Below, piece after piece: positions 55,421-64,000 of a stretch of DNA of 64,000 bases. The notes below the pieces were generated by a model. The model saw nothing but the letters and a program-made list of their open reading frames with translations. It ran no database searches and had not been told where the DNA came from. A program made the position numbers and the translations under genes. Within the stretch, counting starts at the first letter, position 1. Each line of letters begins with the position of its first letter. Source of the stretch: Taxillus chinensis (lineage: Eukaryota > Streptophyta > Magnoliopsida > Santalales > Loranthaceae); contig CM042088.1 in NCBI GenBank assembly GCA_023512835.1, forward strand, positions 310,001 to 374,000, written 5' to 3'.

Positions 55421-55471
<51 letters not shown>
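55421..55471 (+). repeat. (GA)n microsatellite in the gypsy C transcript leader
   Basis: About 25 GA units lie some 65 bases after the TATA box. Gypsy A and B LTRs and the solo LTR at 8011 have shorter GA/TC tracts at the same relative place, so it probably marks the core promoter or leader and has expanded here. Confidence 0.9.
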
Positions 55472-55476
<5 letters not shown>

Positions 55477-56642
55477 TTCTTGCCATTGCTGCTATGGTGT
55501 TTCTCGGGGGCGGACGACGTTCAGCGTGGGAGCAGGATCGTTGCTGTGGTGTTACGTTTTCCTACAGGTAAGGGTTCTGTCTTTCCTGGTCTGTCCCGGG
55601 GTTAGGCCCTATGTAGAAGATTTGTAGAGTTTCTATTATTGTTACTATAATATTTATATGTAAATTCATATAGGTGTGACCTCCTATATGAATGTTGGCC
55701 TTCAATGGCATCTTGGTGTGATTCTGGCCAGTGCATGTTAAATGTTCGATAAAATGCATGTGTGAATATGCCTAGGACACGTTTGATAATATGCCTGTGT
55801 GGCTGGATTTGTGAGTTTGTGAATGTATGCATGCTAAGTGTTTGAAGTTATGCCTGTGTGACCACACATGTTAAGTGTTTGATATTATGCCAGTATGGCC
55901 ATGTTGTGCTGCGTGTTTACTTTTACACCCGATGGCTGTGGAAGCCCGGGCTTGTTTTATTGAACCCGGTGGCTGTGGAAGCCCAGGATTGTTTATGTTA
56001 GCCTGTAAGGCTGTGGGAACTATTTTCTTGAGAGGCGGTTAAATCACGTGCGGTTAAATCATTGGCCTGAAGAGGCGGTTAAATTACTTGCTTGAGGTGG
56101 TTAAAGTGTTAGCCTATGGGGCTGTGGAGCCTGTGTGGCTGGGGCTGAGGTTGCGCCCGTTTGCATGGTGTGTTTCCTTGCAATTTGTTTCTGCCACTTC
56201 ATTGCACTGGTACACGCTCACATATAGACGATAGGTGCATGGGATGGGTTAGGAGAGACTTAATCCCTACTGAGCTGTGGTTGCTCACCCCTCCTACTGT
56301 GATGTGTTTTCTTTCAGGAACCTACAGGCGTTAGGTGGAATCCTGAGGTGGAAGACTGTATTTGCTTTACTGTTTCTTTTCGATTGTGTTATTTTATGGA
56401 AATTGATGTAACCCCAGTGGGGAGATATTGTAATGAGGAGTTTAATGTAATAGAAGCATGTTTTGGGCACGTTTGTAATGTTTGAATTTAATGAATATAT
56501 GATTTTGTCTCTCTGAATATAAAGTGTGAAGTGTATGGTGTCCTGTGTGGGCATGTTGTATTCTACCCCCTTTATCCAAACTTGGGTAAAGGGAGGGTCA
56601 CATTCCAGTCACCTCGGGTTGGAAATCCGGGGCGTGACAATA

Positions 56643-56654
56643 TGGTATTAGAGC
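56643..56654 (+). other. Primer-binding site of gypsy C
   Basis: TGGTATTAGAGC lies three bases after the LTR and differs at one base from the initiator tRNA-Met complement TGGTATCAGAGC. Confidence 0.85.
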
Positions 56655-57122
56655 ATGGTCTAGTTGGCCTAGGGTAGTGGGCGGACTTGGTTATCTTGAG
56701 TCGTTTGGAGGATCCTGGAGGGACATGCCTGATCAACATGGTCCTCTTTGAGCCTCTAAGGTGTACTTGGGGTAGTCCAGTCTTGTGGTAGGGTTTGCAT
56801 GCATGGGCATTGGGGCACTAGTTGCATTTGCTTATGTGTGTTTGTGTGGATGCTATACATGTGGAACAAAAAAAATGCTATGTACAATGTGGATTGAACT
56901 ATGACAATGTGAAATGTGATTGAGTGTGAAATATTAAATGTGGTTTTTTCCTTGTTTATATGAGTTATGTGCAATGTGGATTGAACGGTGTAATGTGGAT
57001 TAATGCAAAGAGTAATGTTATGTGACAGTTGTAGTAGAATTGTTAAGTGAGGTAGAGGTAGTGTCGCGCGATAGTTAGTGAATGCGATTTGACGATTATC
57101 CTTCTTACTTCGTGTAGTAAGA
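56655..57122 (+). other. Gypsy C 5' leader
   Basis: This non-coding leader precedes the gag ATG at 57123. No ORF of note is present on the plus strand. Confidence 0.5.
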
Positions 57123-58890
57123 ATGCCGCTGAGGAGAGTGACACGTGCGTCCGGGGCAGTGGCTGATGAGTCATCTGCCCATGAGGACCCAGGTGTGGGA
57201 TAGCCCGCTGGAGGACATGCGTTGTTGTTGGCGCAGCTGCGTGAGGGCATCCGGCAGGAAGTCCATGAGCTGAGGGAAGGCATCCGGCAAGAAGTTCAGG
57301 AGGAGGTGCGCCGTGAGATGGCGGCACAGCAGGTGGTGCCACCACCACCACCGCTAGTGGGGGGGGGCCTACCTCGTGAGCGTGAGAGTTCGCTGGGCGG
57401 CGTACCGATTCGTGCAGAGGATGACATGGTGACACGGTTCTGAAAAGAGCAACCTTCGCGGTTTAAGGGGGAGTGGGATCGTGAGGCGAGTCGAGGTGGG
57501 CCAGTGTTGGACCAGTGGGGTGCCATTACCCATAGGTTGGCAGCCCTGACCTTTCCTGAGGAAGAGAAAGTGGATAAGAGGGTGTGGCCAGCGGTCGTTG
57601 ACCAATTTCAGGACGTCTTTCCTGACCAGTTGAGGAGTTTACCACCTAAGAAAAGTGTGGAGTTCACCATTGAGTTGGTACCGGGGACTGGTCCGATATC
57701 CCAAGTGGCTTATCGGATGGGACCAGCTGAGTTGAGGGAGCTGCAGAGGTAGATAGAGGAGTTGGTGGACCAGGGGTATATCCGACCGAGTACCTCACCC
57801 TGGGGTGCTCCGGTGCTCTTTGCTAAGAAGGCAGATGGCACGTTTCGCCTCTGCATTGACTATAGGAAGCTGAATTCGGTGACTGTGAAGAACAGGTATC
57901 TGTTGCCTCAGATAGATGACCTGTTTGACCAGTTGAGTGGGGGCCCGGTGGTTGTTCAAGATAGATCTGCGATCGGGGTATCACTAGTTACGGGTTAGGG
58001 AAGAGGACATCCCTAAGACTGCTTTTCGGTGTAGGTATGGGCACTATGAGTGGGTAGTGATGCCTTTCGGGCTCACTAATGCGCTAGCAGTGTTTATGCA
58101 TTTGATGAACCAAGTCTTTGCTCCATACGTAGATTCGTTCATGGTGGTGTTTATAGACGATATCTTGGTATATTCCAAGACCGAGAGGGAGCATGTGGAA
58201 CATCTGGCAACAGTATTACAAACCTTGAGGGATCAGCGGTTGTTTGCTAAGTTTAGCATATGCGAGTTTTGGATGCAGGAGGTCCATTTTCTTGGCCATG
58301 TAGTGTCAGCAGAAGGGGTTAGGGTGGACCCAGCCAAGATTGAGGCTATGGCATCGTGGGAAAGGCTAACCAATGTTTTCGAGATTCGTAGTTTTCTTGG
58401 CTTGGCAGGGTATTACTGTCGTTTTATAGAGGGATTCTCCCGTTTGGCAGCTCCTATGACGGCATTGACCCGGAAGGGAGTGAAATTTGAGTGGACTGAC
58501 AAGTGTCAGCAGGCATTTGAGGCTCTCAAAACCCGTTTGACCACTACACCAGTTTTGAGGTTACCTCGGGAGGATATCCCATATGAGGTATATTGTGATG
58601 CGTCTAGGGTTAGTTTGGGGTGTGTGCTTATGCAAGAGCACAGTGTGGTAGCTTATGGGTCAAGGCAGTTAAAGCCTCATGAGCAGAATTATCTGACTCA
58701 TGATCTTGAGTTAGCGGCTGTCATCTTTGCCCTGAAGAGTTGGCAGCACTACCTCTTGGGGGAGAAGTTTGTAGTGTTTTCTGATCACAAGAGCCTTCAG
58801 TACATCTTTACTCAGAAGGACTTGAATTTGAGGCAGAGGAGATGGGTGGAGTATTTGCAGACCTTTGACTTTACTCTTGCTTATACCCCG
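57123..58890 (+). pseudogene. pol: Gypsy C gag-protease-RT-RNase H fusion with internal deletion
   Basis: It begins MPLRRVTRASGAVADESSAH at 57123, has a TAG after PGVG, and continues to RFKG at about 57470. There it jumps to [18 protein letters not shown] of the protease C-terminus; about 1.4 kb of capsid, zinc knuckles and protease active site are missing compared with gypsy B. RT follows with [19 protein letters not shown], a damaged stretch near 57945-58000, [22 protein letters not shown] (active site intact) and the RNase H motif [13 protein letters not shown]. It stops at [10 protein letters not shown], where a solo LTR has inserted. Confidence 0.9.
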
Positions 58891-60935
58891 TGTAGGTCCC
58901 AAAGTGACTCTAGAGGGGGGGTGAATAGACTTTCTTCGTGCGTGGAAGCTAGACTATTAGCTGTTTTTTGGATTCCTCTTACAACTAACAATGATGGAAG
59001 TATTTATAGAGAAGATGACAGAAGTATTGTAAGGATAAGGTGAGTGATAATGAACTATCAGACAAAACTGAGATAAGAGTAAATGCTCTTTTGTCAACAG
59101 ATCTCAGTTGTGAAAGAGATGGTTTATGATATATCCGAGTGTGGAGAACTAACAACACTGAGATCAGGACTTAATGAAAGTGCTAGATCTTTGATGAACA
59201 AGAGATTCGTGAATACTCAAACAGATTGCTCTTGTTCTTGACTCACACGGCGCACAATACTTTTTCAATTTCTCTCAGAGTCTCTCTCTCCAGTGTTGGA
59301 ACTCTCTTCGTTAATTCTGCAAAGGATTATTTTACACTAAGTCCGTCAGAACCAATATCGTGTGTTCTTTGTGTTTCCTTCTTTTGAGAGAGAGGTTAAA
59401 CTCTTGATTTTGTCGTTAAGTGCGTGAGAGATATATTTTTAAGATTAAAGTGCTCGTGCGCCATGATGTCCATCCCGACAGACTGACTTCCCGCCACTAA
59501 AAATGCGGAATGTTAGGGGATGGGTTGATCTACTTTGATTAGCATATCAGATGCCCATACTGCGTATTTGGCATGCAGTCGATCTTGGCCGTTCATCCGT
59601 GGATGGTAGTTGGCAGCAATTAATGTGTCATTAATGCGCTCAACTGCTTGGGACGGCGCAGACTTGCTGTACAAACCCTAGCTGACAATATCGCTAAGTG
59701 GTTGTGTTTAGGGTTGTAAGTTTGCCTCAGAGGTAGATGCCTCGTAGGTTCGGTGACTCGAAGATTTTAGTTAGCACCTGTAGAAAGTTGCGAAGTTTTG
59801 CTTCAGGCTTTATGGTGTTTCTGCGAGTCTACGACTCACATCTTCGAGTCTTCGAGGCTAGAGGTCAGGTTGGATTAGCCTTTTATGTCACTCTGTTAAC
59901 TAAAGTCTACGACTCTGCGTGTCTACGACTCTACGAGTGTGCGACTCTTCGAATAACGCTTAGAGTGACTTCTTTGAGTTTAACTAATCTACCTGTTATT
60001 GTAGCTATGAGTCTACGACTCTAGTTCTGTGGGTCTACGACCTTCGGGTCTCTCAGTTTACTATATTTTACTAAGTGGTCTGAAAATCTTCGACTCTACG
60101 AGTCTTCAACTTTGCTTTTCTTCCTTAGTCTTTCACAGAGGCTCATAAACTAAGTTCCTGTATAGCTACGACCCTTTAGCTACAACTCTCCGCCATCGAT
60201 CCCCGAGTTTGGAAGTGTGGCAATTTCTCTATAGTGACTGTGTCCCTTGAGTCTATGACTCTACGACTCTACGACTCTACGACCCTTGAGTTACAATTTC
60301 ATTTGTTTGCCAGTCTTTATAGCATCGACTCTTCGACCTTCAACCTACGAGTCTACGAGTCCAGTTTTCTTAACCATGTTTGACGGCTTCGACTCTACGA
60401 CTTTCAATCTATGAGTCTACGAGTCCAATTTTCTTTACACTGTTCGAAGGCTTTGACTCTGCGACTTTTGATCTACGAGTCTACGAGTCCTATTTTCTTA
60501 ACAGTGTTCGAAGGTTTCGACCCTACGACTCTACGAGTCTTCGAGTCTAGTGATAATTGAAGTTCTGTTAATTGACTTAAGTATTTATGGGGACTCTATG
60601 AGTCTACGAGTCTACGAGTCATTTAGCTTTGGTTACTGTTCTTAACACTTCTTTGACTCTACGAGTCTCCGAGCTTATTGACACTTACAGTAACACTCTC
60701 TTTTCCATACTGTGACTCTACGACCTTCGTCCCTGGATCTACGAGTCCCAATGTTCTGTCACTATTTCGCCTTGAGTCTCCAAACTCTACGCGTCTACGA
60801 GTCTCTTGCCAATACGTCCTATAACAGTTTCACTTCTACGAACTTTGACTCTTCGACCCTACGACCTTCGGTTCTTCGAGTCTCCAGACTTAGACTATAT
60901 TTTGGCAGCTTCATCAAATCCTATATTTCCAACAC
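58891..60935 (+). mobile_element. Solo LTR (or LTR-like insertion) rich in CTACGACTC/CTACGAGTC words
   Basis: It starts TGTAGGTCCC and ends TTTCCAACA, is 2045 bases long, and is flanked by ccccg at 58886-58890 and 60936-60940. Removing it restores LAYTPGKGNVVADALSRK of gypsy C RNase H. The early part has AGAGGGGGGGTGAATAGAC, a word common in plant LTRs. No coding domain is seen; orientation is not certain. Confidence 0.85.
59820..60890. repeat. Interspersed CTACGACTC / CTACGAGTC repeat field
   Basis: Over about 1 kb, words such as TCTACGACTCTACGAGTC and TTCGAGTCTACGAGTC recur several dozen times in short clusters. GACTC and GAGTC are reverse complements, so clusters can pair with each other. 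Open frames across it follow from the repeat and are not genes. Confidence 0.85.
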
Positions 60936-60940
60936 CCCGG

Positions 60941-61671
60941 GCAAGGGTAATGTTGTGGCTGACGCGTTGAGCAGAAAAGGGAAAGCTGAGGTGGCCATGA
61001 GAGAGTGGAAGCTGATGGAGCAGTTGGCGATGTTGCAGCTGCAGCCTATTCGTGATGGTGGGACAGTCCTGAGTCCTCTGGTTGTTGTGCCTGCGTTATA
61101 CCAGCGTGTCCGGGAGGGACAGTTGGGTGACATTGAGTGTGAGGTTCTCCGTGCCCGTATTGAGGATGGTGAGCTATCTGAGGACTGGACAGAGGGTCCT
61201 GAGCATGAGTTGTCTTTTCAGGGGCGGCTAGTAGTGGCTTCTTCTCTCTAGGACGAGGTGATGAGGGAGTTTCATCACTCTAGGCTTGCCGTGCATCCAG
61301 GGGGTACGAAGATGTATCATGCACTTCGGGAACATTTTTGGTGGCCTAGGATGAAACGTGATGTAGCTGCTTTTGTTTCGAGGTGTCTCACTTGTCAACA
61401 AGTGAAGGCTGAGCACCAGAGGCCGGCGGGCATCTTACAGCCATTGCCAATAGCCGAGTGGAAGTGGGACCACATAGCAATGGACTTTGTAACTGGACTT
61501 TCACCCACTGTTGGGCGGAAGGACATGATATGGGTGATTGTGGACCCGCTGACTAAGTCGGCCCATTTTCTTGCTATCCGTAAGCGGGATTCCATCGGGG
61601 CCTTAAGTCAGCTGTATGTGAACGAGGTGGTGTGACTGCATGGGGTGCCGTCATCAATTGTGTCCGACAGG
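60941..61671 (+). pseudogene. pol: Gypsy C integrase (N-terminal half)
   Basis: It continues from 58890 with GKGNVVADALSRKGKAEV, a linker, the zinc region (HPGGTKMYHALREHFWWP, CLTCQQVKAEH), [12 protein letters not shown] (first catalytic Asp) and SSIVSDR (second). Stops interrupt near 61250 and 61633. The frame ends where the next LTR-like sequence starts. Confidence 0.9.
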
Positions 61672-62147
61672 TGTTGGCCCCCATTTTGTCCAGGTTGGAC
61701 ATACTAACCCCATTTGGTGTATATACCTTTTTTGCCCCATGCCATATACCTTGTTGAACAGGTCCTTAGAGATTCCCTGCGATTTGCACAAGATGGATGC
61801 ATTGACACGAACCGGGAAGCCCAAAATGGATAACCATTTCTACAAGTCCCTGAAGTACCCCAAGACCAATACCAGGGGATAGAGGAGGAAATTTGGAGAA
61901 TAACGCACTTGATTGAGCTCAATTCCGATGAAAACAAAGAAGTTATGGCCAAAACAATTTTTATTGGAAAAAGTCAAACTTGCCAAAAGACAGTCAATGC
62001 CCCTGGTCAAACTGCCCGGAAAAGTGACTATGTGAAATTCTCAAAAACATCTATTTAGGCAAATACAGGTCTTCCCAAACAATCCCCCAAAGTTCACCCA
62101 TTTTGGCATTTTTGGTGGGGGTAAAAAGGTAATTTAAAAAAAAAACT

Positions 62148-62310
62148 TGACTCGTAGCCTCGAAGTGTCAGCAGGTCGAAGCATCGAAGACTCGAAGCCT
62201 CGAAGCATCGAAGCCTCGAAGACTCGAAGACTCGAAGCCTCGAAGCCTTGAAGACCTCGAAGACTCGAAGCTTCGACGCCTCGAAGACTCGAAGCCTCGA
62301 AGCCTCGAAG
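62148..62310. repeat. CTCGAAG / CATCGAAG tandem repeats
   Basis: Units of 8-9 bases (CCTCGAAG, ACTCGAAG, CATCGAAG) repeat about 17 times. Open frames on the minus strand here are repeat by-products. Confidence 0.88.
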
Positions 62311-62321
62311 CCTGTAAGCCT

Positions 62322-62505
62322 GCCGACACTCCGACCTGCCGACACTTCGACCCATTGACCATTGACCTTTGACCCTTCCGACACTTCGACCCATTGACCG
62401 TTGACCTTCGACCCATCAACCTTCGACCCACCTACCTTCTACCCGTTGACCGTTGACCTTTGACCCTGCCGACACTTTGACCCTTTGACCCGTTGACCTT
62501 CACTA
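62322..62505. repeat. TTGACC / CGACACTTCGACCC repeats
   Basis: Imperfect copies of TGCCGACACTTCGACCC and TTGACCGTTGACCTTTGACC follow each other directly after the TCGAAG array. They contain many TTGACC words, the core of plant W-boxes; a regulatory meaning is speculative. Confidence 0.75.
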
Positions 62506-63520
62506 TTTGGCTTCTTTCGCTGGCTCTCTCACTGGCTACTCACGGGATATGTTTTAATGAGCTGGCCATCTGACAAAATCGTTTTTCAGCGCCTGTCGGT
62601 CACATGTATTAAATTAAAACTTAAAAAAGGACAATCACGAACTGCACAGGTCGCCAGACCACCTAACCACACACAGAATCTGGAAATAAAAATACTACAT
62701 CAATAATACAGCATTAAATGCTGCAATCAATGCAATCCAGCCAAATCCTTTAAAATGTAATCTTCTATTCAGGCGAAAAGGGGGTTCGACCAAGGAAAAA
62801 AGGGGGAGTTTGGCAGGAGAGAAAAAAGAAAAGAAGAGTTCGTCCAAAAAAAAAAAGAGTTCAGCAGGGGAGAACGCCCAGCTCAAAATCCCCAAACAAA
62901 TTAAGTCCCCTAACTCAGAATACTCATACCTCCATAAAATATCACTATCCCCAGAGAAGCCGTCAAATCAAGCTCCTCAGTATGGCGAAGCTAAATTTAA
63001 CAGACCCTTCATGCACAAAAGGGAGTTCCCCAGCGAAGATAGAAAGGTCTCCTCAGCTCGAGAGACAAAAAGTCCCCAACAAATTGGATGTCATCTAAAC
63101 TCTCCAGCAGCAGGGAGATGAACCCTCAGCTCATATTGGGCCATTAGCCATACATGTCACCATGCGTCCCGGCATACATCACATTGCATTCCATGCATCA
63201 TTTGCATACATTCAGCATACTCTGTAATTTCAGGAATGTTGCTGCCTCTGAAGATCCTAGGAGCTCATACCCAGCAAGCTTCTCACCAAGCTATCCTAGC
63301 TTTCTTTGTTCAACTATATAACTCTTTCTTTGCAATTTCCCCAAGCTCTGAACGCATCCTTTTGGCAATTGACAACCTTTTCCCATTTTGGGTCACCTCG
63401 TATAGCGATCTCCTTGAGTGAACTCGTAGAGGGAGCTTAAATTGGGTTACTTCCCAAACTCACCAATTCCTTAAAGCATTTCCCCAAATACCAATTGATG
63501 TCTCCAACAAGTCTTTCTAG

Positions 63521-64000
63521 TTTAAGCATATCGTTGCTGAGGGTTTTTCATTTACAATTCAAGCCTATCGTTGCTGTGGGCTTTTCCATTTTCAATTTAA
63601 GCCTATCGTTGATGTGGGCTTTTCATTTTCAATTTAAGCCTATCGTTGCTGTGGGCTTTCCATTGTCAATTCGAGCCTATCGTTGCTGTGGGCCTTTTGA
63701 TTTTTAATGCAAGCCTATCGTTGTTGTGGGCTTTCCATCTTCACTTCAAGCCTATCGTTGCTGTGGGCTTTCCATTTTTCAGTTTAAGCCTAACGTTGCT
63801 GTGGGCTTTTCCATTTTTAATTTAAGCCTATCGTTGTTGTGGGCTATCCATTTTCAATTCAAGCCTATCGTTCCTGTGGGCTATCCATTTTCAATTCGAG
63901 CCTATCGTTGCTGTGGGCTTTTCCATTTTCAATTTAAGCCTATCGTTGCTGTGGGCTTTCCATTTTCAATTCGAGCCTATCGTTGCTGTGGGCCTTTCAA
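63521..64000. repeat. 38-40 bp tandem array (AGCCTATCGTTGCTGTGGGC)
   Basis: About 12 units of AGCCTATCGTTGCTGTGGGC followed by a TTTCCATTTTCAATT-type spacer run to the window edge. Units differ mainly in the spacer (TTTAAGCC or TTCGAGCC endings). The array continues beyond 64000. Confidence 0.92.

Larger units (their letters stand above)
54868..56639 (+). repeat. Gypsy C 5' LTR
   Basis: It begins TGTAATAATGACCC and ends GGGGCGTGACA, 1772 bases. U3 holds G-boxes CACGTG at 55033, 55045, 55063 and 55165, a palindrome at 55280-55301, a decayed second one at 55317-55337, and the TATA box TATATAAAG at about 55350. A long GAGA microsatellite follows at 55421-55470. The CACCGGGC-free but recognisable 26-bp array (GCCTGAAGAGGCGGTTAAAT) is at about 56030-56110. 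Confidence 0.92.
54868..61671 (+). mobile_element. Gypsy C: Tekay-type element, internally deleted and 3' truncated
   Basis: It has a complete 5' LTR, primer site, gag start, a fused gag-protease junction, RT-RNase H, a solo-LTR insertion, and integrase up to the second catalytic aspartate (VSDR at 61671), where another LTR-like sequence begins. It interrupts ORF2 of the right Sirevirus copy. The 3' part and 3' LTR lie beyond the window or are lost. Confidence 0.9.
61672..64000. mobile_element. LTR-like sequence leaving the window
   Basis: It begins TGTTGGCCCCCATTTTGTCC immediately after the broken gypsy C integrase; ACAGG at 61667-61671 could be its target duplication, but the far end is outside. 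Within it are TCGAAG-type repeats, TTGACC-type repeats, a purine-rich stretch and a 38-40 bp tandem array. No recognisable coding domain is visible in 2.3 kb, so it is probably a long LTR of unassigned family. Confidence 0.6.

Noticed and set aside
54868..56639. LTR at 54868 as a second LTR of the element ending at 310
   Set aside because: They are separate insertions into different ORF2 copies with different sequence details; nothing links them as one element.
59737..61251. Open frames across the CTACGACTC field
   Set aside because: Repeat by-products; the part after 60936 is real only as gypsy C integrase.
62094..62431. Minus-strand frames rich in Leu-Arg-Gly-Phe-Glu-Ala-Ser
   Set aside because: They are repeat translations of the TCGAAG array; three frames are open for the same reason.
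62810..63121. Lys/Ser-rich 103-codon frame on the plus strand
   Set aside because: It lies in a purine-rich part of a probable LTR, begins in low-complexity AAG/AAA codons, and shows no recognisable domain.
63521..64000. Regular repeat-spacer pattern resembling a CRISPR array
   Set aside because: Spacers are not unique sequences, the setting is a plant genome, and the array is an LTR tandem repeat.

Overview
This window is a stack of nested transposable elements from a plant nuclear genome, most likely a eudicot; the species cannot be named from the sequence. The evidence is a mix of plant-specific lineages: Sirevirus-like Ty1/copia, chromodomain Ty3/gypsy of the Tekay/Del type, a TNT1-94-like copia element, and a CACTA (En/Spm) DNA transposon with introns. 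LTRs carry plant TATA boxes, and primer sites match initiator tRNA-Met. I see no host gene, tRNA, rRNA or CRISPR array.

Framework: two diverged copies of one Sirevirus-like family lie head to head. The left copy (S1, minus strand) runs from about 27140 down to 311 and is interrupted. The right copy (S2, plus strand) runs from 34407 to 54867 and is interrupted. Each has gag (zinc knuckle), pol, about 1.7 kb of non-coding DNA with polypurine-tract modules, then a second gene (ORF2). ORF2 has a conserved N-terminal region, a Ser/Pro/Ala-rich linker and a possible coiled coil. In S1 it ends in a domain resembling a Ulp1/C48 cysteine peptidase. Another copia element (27141-34406) sits between the two gag ends.

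Insertions into S1: gypsy A (7923-26717, TSD cattt) splits pol. Gypsy A's left LTR holds a solo LTR of opposite orientation (8011-10240, TSD ggtga) and a complete gypsy B (10773-19270, TSD tcaac). A further Tekay-type LTR ends at 310, inside ORF2.

Insertions into S2: a solo LTR (36690-38173, TSD atcat) splits the reverse transcriptase. A 12.2-kb CACTA transposon (42111-54348, TSD cat) splits ORF2. Gypsy C (from 54868) follows. It contains a solo LTR (58891-60935, TSD ccccg) and is cut at 61671 by another LTR-like sequence that leaves the window.

Inferred order of events: the Sireviruses are oldest, then A, C and the CACTA element, with B youngest (its LTRs are about 99% identical by eye). 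Nearly all coding regions are broken. The CACTA element encodes a tnp2-type transposase and a second spliced gene ending in a C48-like peptidase; a long poly-A/poly-C block inside it looks like a sequence artefact.

The points most worth following are the peptidase-like ORF2 in the env position of a copia element, an amber codon shared by both ORF2 copies, paired palindrome/polypurine modules after pol, and a palindrome plus G-box promoter module shared by three LTR families.
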